DNA of 30,822 bases from Spirogloea muscicola (GCA_009602725.1 WELB01000172.1:220433-251254); one strand, 5' to 3'. Counted from the first letter of the stretch, positions 1 to 10,935 are shown. Numbers and translations are program-made. The notes: generated by a model from the letters alone, not told the origin.

Positions 1-205
1 CGTGGCCAGCAGTGCACGGTTGTGAGCCAGTGCGTAGTAGAGGCCAGCCAGCGGATCTCCTTGGCGTGCGCCCGTGGAGGAAAGGAGGACTTCCACCGCC
101 CCATGCCCTGTCCGCCACAGCAGGTCGCTTGGCTGACCATATCCCAGCCTGAAGAAGGGGAGGAGGCTGGGGAAGGCCGCCCTCAGCTCCTCAGCGATGA
201 CATCC

Positions 206-350
206 CGGCAGAGGTTACTGAGTGATTCGTAGCTGCTTTGTTTCTGTTTCTTAGCGCTTCCCCTGGCCCCCCTCTCGTATTCTGTTCATTCTTTTTCGGG
301 CTGGTTTTTCCAGCCCCGCAGTCTCAATGGGCGAGCACTTGCTTAGCAGA
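206..350 (+). mobile_element. 3' tail of the retroelement family
   Basis: Begins GGTTACTGAGTG and runs through the family 3' tail to the hairpin GGGCTGGTTTTTCCAGCCCC (298-317) and AATGGGCGAGCACTT. The 200 bp before it may be a diverged coding tail, but I could not align it. Confidence 0.7.
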
Positions 351-1252
351 GCGCGGCCAGCACGCAGATACAAGGCCTGGGCGAGAGGCATTATTCGAGG
401 TGAGCCGGTCGAGCGACGGTGATCCCGGTTGTTGAATGACATTGCAGCCTGCCGTCTGCGGGGACTACGCGGTTGTTGCGGTGAGTTCCTTGGGGCCTCG
501 CTTCCTGCTAGCGATTCTGATTTGCATCTATGAGAGTCCCCTTGCTGCCGTCTTTGCACTTAGTACCTTGCTTTCTGCTCCTTGCTTTCTGCTCCATCCG
601 GCTCCTCCAGACTTTGTCCATTCCTTTGGGCTGGCCTCTCACAGCCACCAGTCAATCTGGCCGCGCTTTCTTTCTTCTTAACCCTACTTGAGAACATCGC
701 ATAAGTCTAGGATATGCACGACATGACGATATGCTTCCAACCCAGATGGCATGCTGGCAGCCTACTTATCAATTTTGCGACGTCGCGTGTCAGCCTGTTT
801 GCGCGAGCTCAAGGTCATGCTGTGCACCAGAAAGCTGGTCGCCTTAGCTGGCGGGATAAGAGCTTGTCAAATGCCGTCCAATATTCGGACATCAGTTAAA
901 GACCTCTATGTGCTGACTCGTCGTTACTGAGCAGGTCAGCACCTGCTTAGCAGCAGGTGATGTACATCTGATAATGTGCTTGCCTTAGTACTCGGCGACA
1001 CAGGCCCTCCACTACTTTGTACACACTCCACTCTCACATCTGACTTCCTATTGCTGGGGTAGTACAATGCGCCCTGTCTGCCTAGCCTGTGGCTCGTTCA
1101 TATGAACATGAACACCGCCTGTATGCACCTGGCTGGCATACACGCTTACTTAGCGCTGTTCTCTTCTCCAGCTGCAAGTCACTCAACTTTCGGCTGCTGA
1201 CTCGGGGACACTGAGCTCCCAATCGCTGGTGTCTTTTGCATCCTTCAGCGCT
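351..1252. other. Repeat-poor stretch with one solo tail
   Basis: Only the solo hairpin tail at about 590-680 (hairpin 628-646, tail GTCAATCTGGCCGCGCTTTC) is recognisable. Open frames are short and overlapping, and no gene is supported. Confidence 0.5.
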
Positions 1253-1695
1253 TTCCTGGCCCCTTCCAACTTCAGTTAAGCTTTATTCTGGGCTGGCCAC
1301 TCACAGTCATCGCCCTCTACTGGGAGTGTCCCTTCTTCTGTTTCAAACTATGGTAGCGAGCCACAGGCTAGGCATACAGACAAGACGCGGCAGGCTCTCT
1401 CGTCCAGGTATATCGCATGCGCCTGTCAGTATCGCTGCAGCGGTCAATGGCACGCGCATTGCACTGCGTGCCGGTTGTGCCCTGGCTGCAGCTTCTGCTA
1501 TAGCCAGGGGACCCGCTACCTGGAGACTAGTTTCTCTGACCTGCGGCTGCTCAGAGGATATTGAGCACCCAGTGGCCATTTAAGTCGCTGTGTGCTTTTA
1601 AGCTTTTCTCGTCCCTTCGCCCTTGGTTCACTGTGTTTTCTGCGCTGGCCAGTCACAGCCATCACCGTCTACTGGTAGCGTCTTTCTTCTTAGTA
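1253..1695 (+). mobile_element. Solo tail, diverged coding tail and second-type tail
   Basis: A solo tail with hairpin near 1290-1308 is followed at 1394-1565 by an old copy of the family C-terminal coding tail. It reads SLVQVYRMRLSVSLQRSMAR in the expected frame, then shifts frame. After it comes the second tail type (GAGCACCCAGTGGCC...GTGTGCTTTT) with hairpin 1642-1660 and TTTCTTCTTA at the end. Confidence 0.75.
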
Positions 1696-1819
1696 CCCCC
1701 GTGTCAGCAATCGGAAGTCAGATGAGCTGAGGGGAGGATGAGCAACCCCGAGGGAGGTGGAGGGCTTGCAGGCGGGGAGGCCTGTCGACCTGCAGCTCGT
1801 GAAGCAGCTCGTCCAAAGG

Positions 1820-1975
1820 GGCGAAGGCTATGAAAGGCGCGGCGGCGACGGGGGCGGCGGTGGCGGCGGGGGCCGGCGCGGGGGCCGGGTCGGGAGGGGG
1901 CCAGCTCGCCGCCGCGGACCCCATGGCGGGCGCCGCCGGCGGTGGCGCCGGCGGCGGCCCGGAGTTTGGGAGAAA
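1820..1975. repeat. GGC-rich low-complexity block
   Basis: Dense GGC/GCG repeats, open in several frames as Gly/Ala- or Arg/Pro-rich peptides because of composition alone. It abuts a minus-oriented solo tail at 1976-2085. Confidence 0.7.
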
Positions 1976-2085
1976 GGGCTCGCCCATTGAGGATAGGGGC
2001 TGGACAAGCCAGCCCAAAAAAGAATGAACAAAGAACGAGAAGGGGGCCAGAGGAAGCCAAGGGAGGGGTGGCGGCGGCGGCGGCG
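1976..2085 (-). mobile_element. Solo hairpin tail, minus orientation
   Basis: Reverse complement of the family 3' end: GCTCGCCCATTGAGGATAGG, the hairpin GGGCTGGACAAGCCAGCCC, then AAAAAGAATGAAC and the GGGGGCCAG block. Confidence 0.85.
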
Positions 2086-2204
2086 GCGCCCTCGACCTAG
2101 GATCTAGCTCGACCTCAGCTCGACCGAGTAAGGACGCAAGTTTGCTGACCACCCTCTCCCCCTGTTTTACCATTGCATCCTCAGGCCCCTTTGTAGCTGC
2201 TCAC

Positions 2205-2440
2205 CGCTCTTAGGCCCCTCTGAACCTTTGTGAATTCTTTTTGGGCTGGCTTTTCGCAGCCCTTGCCCCCATTGGGAGTGCCACTTCTTCCAGGCGATGA
2301 CTTCGCGGCCCTGGCCATTGATGTTCACAGGGCCTTCGGCAGTGGCTGGTTGGATCTCCTCCAGCGGCTGGCCCAGCGGGCCATGGCGGCGGCCGGGTCG
2401 CCAGGCTTCAATGCTGCTGGCTCCCTCGCTCAGGTGATTC
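2205..2440 (+). mobile_element. Solo tail plus coding-tail fragment
   Basis: A hairpin tail (hairpin 2243-2262) is followed at 2296-2440 by an in-frame piece matching the family C-terminal domain: FAALAIDVHRAFGSGWLDLL and later GSLAQVIR. The piece stops at ATTCGA, where opposite-strand element A begins, so it was broken by or joined to that insertion. Confidence 0.75.
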
Positions 2441-2786
2441 GAAGAAAGTGCTCGCCCATTGAGAATAGGGGCTGGAACAACCAGCCCGAAAAAGAATGAA
2501 CAGAGTACGAGAAGGGGGCCAGGGGAAGCGCTAAGTAACAGAAACAAAGCTGCTACGAGACACTCAGTAACCCCCCTGCTAAGCAGCCGCAGATCAGAGA
2601 TGCTGGGCTCCTGGAAGTGGGTCCCCTGGCCAGAGCCAGAGGCAGCAGCGAGGGCTCTGCCGGCACGAAGGTGCAGCGCCCGGGCCATGGACCTCTGCAG
2701 CGAGACGGCCAGGCGCATTCGATACACTTGCGCCAGCGACCCGGCTGCAGGGAAGTCAACCGGCTCCCCATGGAAGCGCCGGGCGA
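2441..2786 (-). mobile_element. Truncated retroelement copy A
   Basis: Minus-strand copy with coding tail (RRFHGEPVDFPAAGSLAQVY ... SISDLRLLSRG) and 3' tail with hairpin 2468-2487. Nearly identical to copies B and C. Two extra C on the plus strand near 2572 (six where B and C have four) remove the normal GY-stop ending and let the frame run on. Confidence 0.9.
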
Positions 2787-3039
2787 ATTCGAATGAGGCT
2801 GGCGGTCTCGCTCCAGCGCTCTCAGGCTCATGCCGTCCACATGTGCGCTGGCTGCGCTATGGCTGCTGCCTCAGGGTCTCAGCAGAGTGCCGCTTTTCCT
2901 GCTTCGAGTTATTCTCATTTGCTGTTGCTCACTCGTGGTTACTGAGCATCCATCTGCATTATTTCGTGTCTTGTTGTATAAGTTCTGTCTTTCCGGGCAC
3001 TGTTTTGTGGCCTTTGAGGCCTGCAGACATTGTCCATTC

Positions 3040-3421
3040 TTTTCTGGGCTGGCTTTGCTAGCCCCTCTTTTTCTATGTGCGAGCCGTCATTTGTTAGCCA
3101 ACTTCCCTGCAGCCGGGTCGCTGGCGCAAGTGTATCGAATGCGCCTGGCCGTCTCGCTGCAGAGGTCCATGGCCCGGGCGCTGCACCTTCGTGCCGGCAG
3201 AGCCCTCGCTGCTGCCTCTGGCTCTGGCCAGGGGACCCACTTCCAGGAGCCCAGCATCTCTGATCTGCGGCTGCTTAGCAGGGGTTACTGAGTGTCTCGT
3301 AGCAGCTTTGTTTCTGTTACTTAGCGCTTCCCCTGGCCCCCTTCTCGTACTATGTTCATTCTTTTTCGGGCTGGTTGTTCCAGCCCCTATTCTCAGTGGG
3401 CGAGCACTTTCTTCTTCTTAG
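3040..3421 (+). mobile_element. Solo hairpin, then truncated retroelement copy B
   Basis: A solo hairpin lies at 3046-3065. Copy B runs 3100-3421: coding tail FPAAGSLAQVYRMRLAVSLQ to SRGY with stop TGA at 3289-3291, then a 130-bp 3' tail with hairpin 3368-3387 and end GCGAGCACTTTCTTCTTCTT. It is the inverted partner of copy A, about 310 bp away. Confidence 0.9.
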
Positions 3422-3745
3422 CCAGGGGCCCGCTACCAGGAGCCCAGTCTCTCTGACCTGCGGCTGCTTAGCAGGGTTTACTGAGTGTTTCGTAGCTGCA
3501 TAGTTCTTTCTGTGCTTTCCTTTAGCGCTTCCCCTGGCCCCTTCGCACCCTGTTCATTCTTTTCGGGCTGGCTGTCCCCAGCCCCTATCCTCTATGGGCG
3601 AGCTCTTCTTCTTCTTTGATAGCCCTCGCCCCTCTATGGCTGACGTCTAAGTCCTAGTCCTTCGCACTCCGGCTCCTTCAGACTTGTCCATTGCTTTGGG
3701 CTGGCCTTTCCCAGCCACCAGTCAATCTGGCCGCGCTTTCTTCTA
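3422..3745 (+). mobile_element. Diverged tandem copy and a solo tail
   Basis: Directly after copy B, an older copy begins inside the coding tail (CCAGGGGCCCGCTACCAGGA) and carries its own 3' tail (hairpin 3565-3585). A solo tail of the GTCAATCTGGCCGCGC type follows (hairpin 3698-3716). Confidence 0.8.
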
Positions 3746-3839
3746 TGAGTGAGCTTACTCCATTTACTTGCGGCTGCTGACTCGGGCTTTTAACTCGCAT
3801 CCTTTGTGGTTCACTTGCATAGCTGTGTGGTTGTAGCTT

Positions 3840-4500
3840 CTCGGATTGTCCGTTTCTTCTCCTTGTCCATTCTTCTAGGCTGGCATCGCCCTCTACTAAA
3901 AGAAAGCTCCTCCGAAAGAGCTCACTATGGCTTCTAAACTTCATTGAATTTTAATAATTCAAAAAAACACAGGGGGCGGGGTGGGTGAGTGGCCAGCTCA
4001 GCAAGAATCAATAAGTGTTTTGTGTCACAAAGGGCCAACAAGGATCCGTTCCTCGGAGAGTTGGTTGGGAGACAAGACTCTCAATGGATGCCGATGGCTG
4101 TGAGTGGCCAGCCCAGGAAAAGTATCGATACTACTTGCTTTGACCTATGGCTGCTCCACATTGTTAAGTGAGCACGAGGTGGCCACTTGATTCGCAGTGT
4201 GCTATACCGCTTTTCTGGCCGGAATTTTTCTGGCCCCTTCGGACTGTGCTTACAATTTATCTGGGCTGGCCACTCACAGCCATCGCCCAGCACTTGGAAG
4301 CTTTCTCTTTTTCTCTTTGAGATGGCGACGGGAGACTGTTGCTAAGAGCGCGGCCATGTGGTCAAGCTCAGCGGCCGCCGATGGCCGGGAGTCCGCTCCG
4401 GCCCCCTCGTACTTTGTTCAGTACTCTGAAAAACTTCTCTTTTGGGCTGGCATTTCCAGCCCCTATCCTCAATGGGCGAGCACTTTCTTCCGAGCTATGG
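3840..4500. repeat. Cluster of solo hairpin tails, both orientations
   Basis: A partial plus tail lies near 3860-3905. Minus tails lie at 3978-4005 and 4090-4120 (core GGCTGTGAGTGGCCAGCCC). Plus tails have hairpins at 4263-4281 and 4444-4463. The last is the plus arm facing copy C across a 110-bp GC-rich spacer. Confidence 0.75.
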
Positions 4501-4610
4501 GTGCCGCTGCGGTGGGCGTACCAGCGTACCCTCGGCTCCCGTATGGTGGCACTACCACCATCGCTGCCGCCGCCTCCACTGGCGGTGCCGCTGTGTTGCG
4601 CGCTCCTTTG

Positions 4611-5154
4611 AAGAGAAAGTGCTCGCTCATTAAGAATAGGGGCTGGAACAACCAGCCCGAAAAAGAATGAACAGAGTACGAGAAGGGGGCCAGGGGAAGC
4701 GCTAAGAAACAGAAACAAAGCAGCTACGAGACACTCAGTAACCCCTGCTAAGCAGCCGCAGATCAGAGATGCTGGGCTCCTGGAAGTGGGTCTCCTGGCC
4801 AGAGCCAGAGGCAGCAGCGAGGGCTCTGCCGGCACGAAGGTGCAGCGCCCGGGCCATGGACCTCTGCAGCGAGACGGCCAGGCGCATTCGATACACTTGC
4901 GCCAGCGACCCAGCTGCAGGGAAGTCAACCGGCTCTCCATGGAAGCGCCGGGCGATGGTGTGGCGGGCGAGCTGGGTGAGCAGCTCGAGCCACCGAGCGC
5001 CCAGCGCCCCATGTGTGTCGATGGCCAACGGGAAGAACTCGTCTTCCCGCGGATGATCCGCGTACTTCAGCTCTTTGGCCCGAGCAGAGCAGGCGACCGC
5101 ATACCCAGCCGTGGTGGCACAGTTAGCTGGGTGTGAGCGGTCATAGGCATCATC
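4611..5154 (-). mobile_element. Longest truncated retroelement copy (C)
   Basis: The stop codon is at 4735-4737, and the frame is open on minus to about 5154, about 139 codons. Order: YDRSHPANC...GYAVACSARAKELKY, DEFFPLAIDTHGALGARW, LAQVYRMRLAVSLQRSMARA, then SRGY and stop. The pattern of His, Lys-x2-Lys-Tyr and F-x-P-x-A-I-D-T-x-G-x-x-G, then Q-R-x-x-A-R-A-L, resembles the C-terminal region after reverse transcriptase in many algal non-LTR elements. No RT motif is present, so the copy is 5'-truncated. The 3' tail has hairpin 4640-4658. Confidence 0.8.
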
Positions 5155-5400
5155 CTTTGCACTCCCGCTCCTTCAGACCTTGTCCATACCTTTGGGCTGG
5201 CCTTTCCCAGCCACCACTCAATCTGGCCGCGCTTTCTTTGCCGCCAGGACTGCGCTGGCGCAAGTCGCCACATCGGCTGCTTGGCGGCATCCCCAGCATC
5301 ACCTTCCGGGCTGAGCCTTGCCACTAAAGAGGAAGGAAAATTGCGTGTATTTATGGAAGGGGGCGGGGGCTGTGAACGGCTAGTCCAGAAAGAATAAACA
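5155..5400. repeat. Two solo hairpin tails in opposite orientations
   Basis: The plus tail has hairpin 5193-5211 and ends CAATCTGGCCGCGCTTTC. The minus tail, diverged, is at about 5350-5395 (GGGGCTGTGAACGGCTAGTC, then AGAAAGAATAAAC). The coding frame of copy C is cut where the plus tail begins. Confidence 0.7.
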
Positions 5401-7692
5401 AGATTACAGGGCCGAGAAGTGCCAACATCACGAGGCTATGCAAGAGACCACAGCCAATGGGAGCTTAGTACCACCGGAGGCCCGAGCAATGGCGGCCCTG
5501 CTGGGCTGCAGACGCGCAGCATTGTCAGCTGCATTCTTCTCGCAGCTCTGCCCTCTCAGGGAGCATATCATGCCAAGGCCGACAGCTCCGAAGCTGAGGT
5601 ATGCCTGGCGTGGCGCCGCTGTGCATGCCGCCACTGCAACGTTGCAATGCTGCCGCTCAGGACGACGGTAGCCACCAGCCCTTGAGCTCGGAGTCCTCGC
5701 CATGCCGGTCTCCAAGTCCTGAGGCCTTGCCTCCATCCTGCTGCCGCTCCCTCAGCCAGCCTCAACGGGCGCTGTCGCGTGGCCGTGGACACCCAGCAAG
5801 ATTCGTCATTGCCGTGCGGCCAGCTAGAGCGGTGGTGGTGACGGCTGTAGCAGGAGTCAGAGGCGGCCCTGTTGATAGAGCTCGTCGCTTGGCCGGTCTA
5901 AAGTGGTTCCATCCCCACCCTACCGAGTTGGTGTGCTGAGCCTTCGCCAGCTTCTGCGTTCCATTCGGGCTCCCTTAGGAGTTGTGGCTCAAGATCAAGA
6001 AGATCATTCGTCTCATCTCATGGTTCAAGTCTTAGGTTCCGACGACTGACAGTCTGAACTTGGTCAAGCTAAGGTGTCACTGGGTCAAGGCTTGCAGCCT
6101 TTCCACTGCAGGCAGCTCACGCAGTTGTCTGGCACAACCTGGCGACTGGCTGCAAAGCACAATAGTGTAGGTTGACGAGGGTGAGGATAACAGCCTCGGC
6201 AAGGCGCTGCCTGGTGAGCCATGGCTGGTGCTGGTGCAGCAATTGTTGGCGGCTCTCGCCCGTGGCATGGGCCGCACGTTGTGCCGGCACCTCACCCTAC
6301 GTTCGTCAACATTGACGGTGCCGCCAGCTGAGCCTCGCTTGCAAGGTCTCAGCAGCCTTCGCAGCCACCATCCAAGTCTCTGTAGACACAAAGGGCAGGC
6401 TGCCTTGGCTGGAAGTGTCATTCCGTGGGAGGGGAGAGAATTCTTGCCCCACAGCATGCCCACATTGATGTGCAGGACGCTGGGAAGCCGTTGGAGCTCT
6501 GATGACTAAGGTCCACCATGACTGCCTGATTCTCGCTCGCCTGAAGGACGGGGGAGAATGATGCCCAGTAGCTGCTGCAACACCACTAGCACCAAGCAAG
6601 TCTTGCCAATGCCGACTACGCAAAGCACGGGCTGCATCCCTGCATTGGTCATCGACGAGGCTTTTGCCATTGAGGTTCTTGCTTTCGCTGTTCAGCTCAA
6701 CTTTGCAACGCAACGGCCATTGTGACCCACTCACTTGCAAATGGGTAATTTCTACCAAGGGATCAAAAGGGGCCACTGGCCAAGCCCGCCGATCACCTCA
6801 GAAGGGCAGGGCACGTCCTAGCACATTACGCTGCACCTCTTTGTGCCCGTGCAGCACTCACAACTTCCACCACTATATGGCATAGTTTGGTGAGCTCCAT
6901 GTCGAGCTGCCAGAAAAAAAGCCCGGCGTTCTCCTCTGCAATCTTCCTGCCGCTTCTTGCCCATCACTTGTGCTCACCTGCAGGTTGGTTTTGCACAGCC
7001 ACTGCTGCGTAGAGTAGAGCTCCCTAGTCAGCCTCAGATGTATCTTCCACTTCGTGCTGCTGCCACTGATCACTTTGTGTCATGCCTTCATAGCCATCGG
7101 CGATGGCCTCCTCAACTTCTCTTCCTTCTCCTCGTGGTTTCAGAGGTGACACGGAGGCGTGGTTCATATATGCCACCTCTTCTTGGCAGGTGTTCTCTTT
7201 CCTGCTCACTCAGTCAAGGCTCCAGATACTCATGAGAGTAGAATGGAAAAGAGCACTGACATCGAACACCCTTACCCTTCACTTTGTCCAGTCTTTGCAG
7301 TCCAGCCGTGCAAGCATGGTCACTTATAGCAAGCGCGCGTAGTACCTGCCAATCCATTGCACTGGCAGCATTCGCTGAAAATGTTTAGTCAAAGAGCTGG
7401 GGTGCTGGCAGCCGTTTCACTAGCAAATCTCTCTCTCAATCGGATCCACTCGATTGAGCAATAAGACCAGCTCAGAAGTAAAAACAATTTAGGTAGAAAA
7501 AGGTACTGCAGGCAAGAGCTACTCGGGTGCAAGCAGTACGAAGGAAAACATAATGTCAAAGCTTTGAAGATAAAATTAATGGGCTCAAGGAGCGCTAGCA
7601 GTAGATACTAAGCAGCAAAATGGGAATTCTTCAAGAAGAGCTAACAGGTGCGCGAAATATTGTGCACCGAGAAAGTTGCCCCTAACGAGTCA
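5401..7692. other. Stretch without a supportable gene
   Basis: 2.3 kb with no family repeats. Open frames are short and overlapping on both strands. A minus-strand piece near 6600-6640 has a P-loop-like VVGIGKT, but no neighbouring exon confirms a family. It may hold decayed genes or a rapidly evolving spliced gene. Confidence 0.4.
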
Positions 7693-9762
7693 CTACGACA
7701 TCTCGCGCATGACCTTCTCAATTTTTGCCAAAGTGAGGTCCTGCATGCGGAAGCACCCGTCCTTGGTTGCGTGGGCGACCTTTACAAATGGCCAATTGAG
7801 AACCGCAGCGCCAGCTTCCTCATCCAGACCATCCCCAATTGCACAGCACGGAACGCCAGGCCAGCGCTCCTGGATGCTCTGGAAGCACTCAATCTTCCGC
7901 ACATCTCGCGAGCTGTATGCTGCGAAGCAAGCATATGCAGGTGGCACCAGTCCGTCATGCCGCTGTAGCAGGATAACACTGACACAAGCTGCTGCAGGAA
8001 TGACCTTCTCCAGTGGTAAAAGAGAAAGATTGTTAGGCTTAACGACGGGTTCAAGCTGAGTAGATCTCACGGTTTCGCTGAGGGGTCAAGCAACTGAGAA
8101 GTAGAGAGTGACATTATGCAAAAGGCAGGTTGTTCTTATGGATGTAGCCTTTGCAAACTCCAGATGCACTTTGTGGCGTTACCAAAAGTCCATGGGGTAA
8201 ACATCAGCAGAGTACCAACCATTGAGTGGATTGATTAGCTTGTGGAGCTTGAAGAGCAGGCACTTGGCAAGTGTCGGCACGAGCTGCCCAGACGACACCA
8301 GCACGTTGATATTTTTGCGCGCCACAGCGCCAACGCCTCCGCTGTCTAGCGTGGGCGCCTCTAATCCAGCATCAGCAACCCCATCTCTTAGCCTCGCACT
8401 GGGCCCTTCACACTCCTTCAAAACCTTTCTGCCTGCATGTAAAGTGTGAAGAAAGAAAACACATCCAAACCCAAAGTCAGTGGCAAGCATACCATATTCA
8501 TATCGTTCGGGAAAGGTAGTCCATGGCCCGAGACTGCTCCTTATGTTGACAAACCATTGGCTTTACAATCAGAGTCTGCAGTATGTTGATGTCCTGGTCA
8601 CTGCCCCCAGCATCAAGCGCCACCAAAGTTCTGCCGTCAGAAGTCCTTTGTAATGAGTGTCAGAGCAGAATGCCTTGCGTTGCCTTACAGGCACTTGTCA
8701 CCAAGCTCTTGTTGAGCGCGCTCACCTCCTGACAGCCAGCCATCGACATAAGCATCTGTTTCATCATACAGCGCAGCCCAAAGGTCCGCCTTCGGTCCCA
8801 GAATGCCCTCTGCGCCCTGCAGATCTCACAGCCTACTTAGAAGCGTGCACTATGCAGATAGGCACAGTGGATTACAGCTCGCAATGGGTCAGCATAAGCT
8901 GCAGAGCTTTCCAGATTTAGAATACGTTATCAAGGTTTCAACTTGTACTGTCACCCAGGTGCAGACCTTGGAGTAGAGCTCCTGTATGGCGCGATAGCGG
9001 TATGCGAGCTTGCGCTGGCTTGGCTCGTCTGTTGGCTGCATGATGTTGTCACCGCCAAAGTTGTAGCCACCGAGGTCAGCGAGGTCGTCGGCCGCCGCGA
9101 CCTCGTTGATGCTCACCTGGTCAACGTCCTCCATCTGCACGAACTAACTGGGCTTGGGTGCCCGGTGCTGGCAACTTGTGGCAAGCGCTGACTCTGTGAC
9201 TTGATCGACAGATGCAGCGAGCCTCAAGCTCTGCCTGTCATTGACGAGGACTTTGTGATTGGTGCAACTCAGCAGTTGCACAATGGAGCTTTGGCACAAA
9301 CTTAAGAGCGGCTGTGCAACTATACATAGATGGGGTGGTAATGGTGAACAACTTCTGTAGTGGGTGTGGTCATGCAACCTCCTTGAAGAAGAACTGATCG
9401 TCGCAGAAGTCCAGGATGAGCTCCTCCCAGCGGCTGCCGAGCGCCCTGCCGGCGGTGGGGTCCTTGCCGGCGGCTGCGGCGAAATCGCCAGAGAGCAGCG
9501 ACTGGAAGACGATGATCGTCTCGTCAAGGTCCCACACAAACACAGTACCTGCAGGCTCCTCCTTGCTGCCTCCAGCGCCGGCTGCCGACACCTGTTGCTT
9601 GGGCTTTCCACGGTCCCGCTCGCCGCCGGCCTCGGGCTCGGGCAGATGACCGCCGCTGCGCTGCCGGCGCAGCGTCCCATCGGCATGTTCCATGCCGCTG
9701 CCTGTGCCCTGCTGCACGGTGTCTGGCCCTGGCCCCCTGTCGCCGCTGTTGTTGCCGCCCAT
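7693..9762 (-). CDS. EYA-type HAD tyrosine phosphatase, copy A, 5 exons
   Basis: Second Eyes-absent family phosphatase. Minus-strand exons in order: 9379-9762, 8967-9134, 8726-8816, 8220-8432, 7693-7919. They splice in frame to 360 residues with phases 0,0,1,1, the same as copy B. Seen: motif I WDLDET with D78/D80; SRWEELILDFCDDQFFFKE; RKLAYRYRAIQELY, which is very plant-like; TDAYVDGWLSG; motif II LVSSGQLVP near 260; K294; motif IV IGDGLDEE with D315; PFVKVA near the C-terminus. The start is the ATG at 9762; the codon before it is TTG. About 70 poorly conserved residues precede the domain. Copy A keeps more of the plant EYA consensus than copy B, especially in exon 2. Confidence 0.93.
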
Positions 9763-10527
9763 CAACCGTCCCTCCTCAGCTGGATTCGTCTCCGCTTAGC
9801 CGCCAGCGTCTGGTCTTAAGTTTCAGTTCTGGAAATCTGTATTTTGGACTGCATCCTCCTGATGCGGTCTGCAGCACTCCTCAGATGCGAGGCCAATGCC
9901 AACCATCACTGCACTTGTGCGTAAGCGCAGGATGCCCGCAGCTGGCGTCTGCGGCTGCTCGACGCGGCTCTCACCGAGGCTGCAGAGCCAGGCGGAGACA
10001 AATTTCCACTTTGGGTGGGAGGAGCGCCGCTTGCATAGCCGCCCTCCGCTGGCTGCAGACGGCTACTCGTGCAGTCTGGAGGCGCACAGCGCGTCGGCGT
10101 GTCCTGCATCTCCAGCCCATTAGCACCAGCATATCAGCGGCAAGTGACAACCCAATGAGCACGCAGTGATTCTCGCAACAAGTCCTGTGGAAGACTGCCA
10201 ATGCCACCACATCTTGCCAAGTTGGTGCAGCTGGCAAGAGATTTTGTGGCTGGGGAACATTGGGCAAGTGCAATACTGTTGCAGGGCTCAAGAGGCGGCG
10301 CCGTCTCACAGTGACCCTGTTGTCCCCAGCAGTTGGGGAAGCGGCAGCGGCCTTGCTGCTGCCGCCTGCTACCTTGAGCTTCTTGCCTTTGCCCTGCGGC
10401 GAGCACATTGAGGCGGAGCAAGGAGGAGCAGTAGAATTCGTAAGGCAGGGGAACCCAAATGTGAAGGTCAGCCCCTGGGCAGACTGGCACGCCTGGCAGG
10501 GCAGCTTCAGCACGGCACTTGCGGCTG

Positions 10528-10680
10528 CATTGTCGCAATATTGTATTGTATGGTATGTACTTTATTTTACTGTGTTGTAAACGTATTGTACTGTATTGCG
10601 TTGTATTGTACTGTAATGTGATGTATTGATTGTATGGTATTGTAATGTGTTGTGTTGTGTTGCGGTGTTGTATTGTATCA
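10528..10680. repeat. Degenerate TATTG/TGTAT pentanucleotide array
   Basis: About 150 bp of imperfect TGTAT/TATTG units with sporadic G and T changes. It is AT-rich inside an otherwise GC-rich region and looks like an old, drifting microsatellite between the EYA genes. Confidence 0.85.
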
Positions 10681-10682
10681 GC

Positions 10683-10744
10683 AAGGAGGGGGGGAGGGGA
10701 GAGGGAAAGAGGGTGAGGGATGGGGAGGAGGGGGGTGAGGGACG
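10683..10744 (+). repeat. G-rich strip with many GGG/GGGG runs
   Basis: Purine-only or nearly so, with at least eight separate runs of three or more G. The runs are spaced closely enough that the plus strand could fold into a G-quadruplex. It directly follows the AT-rich array. Confidence 0.7.
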
Positions 10745-10901
10745 AGCGCCCCGCCGGTCCGCGCACCTGCTGCTCGAGCATGGGAGCACGCCGCAGGGGC
10801 AGGGGCCCCCGGCCCGCAGGACCGCCTCTAGGGCGCGCGCGGAGGAGGCTTCGCCCAGCGAAGGCCAGACGGAACTCCGCACGACACCGCGACGGCTCCT
10901 C

Positions 10902-10935
<34 letters not shown>

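Noticed and set aside
1820-2060. Long overlapping Gly/Ala-, Arg- and Pro-rich frames on both strands
   Set aside because: They arise from GGC-repeat composition. There is no conserved motif, and the frames run into repeat tails.
6540-6660. Minus-strand P-loop-like VVGIGKT followed by ILPRPSG, suggesting a dynamin or other GTPase
   Set aside because: Only one loose motif. The frame breaks soon after, and no further GTPase motif follows in any frame.
7024-7209. Minus-strand YMNHASVSPL resembling the start of class-V aminotransferases
   Set aside because: A ten-residue resemblance only, with a stop soon after and no pyridoxal-lysine motif nearby.
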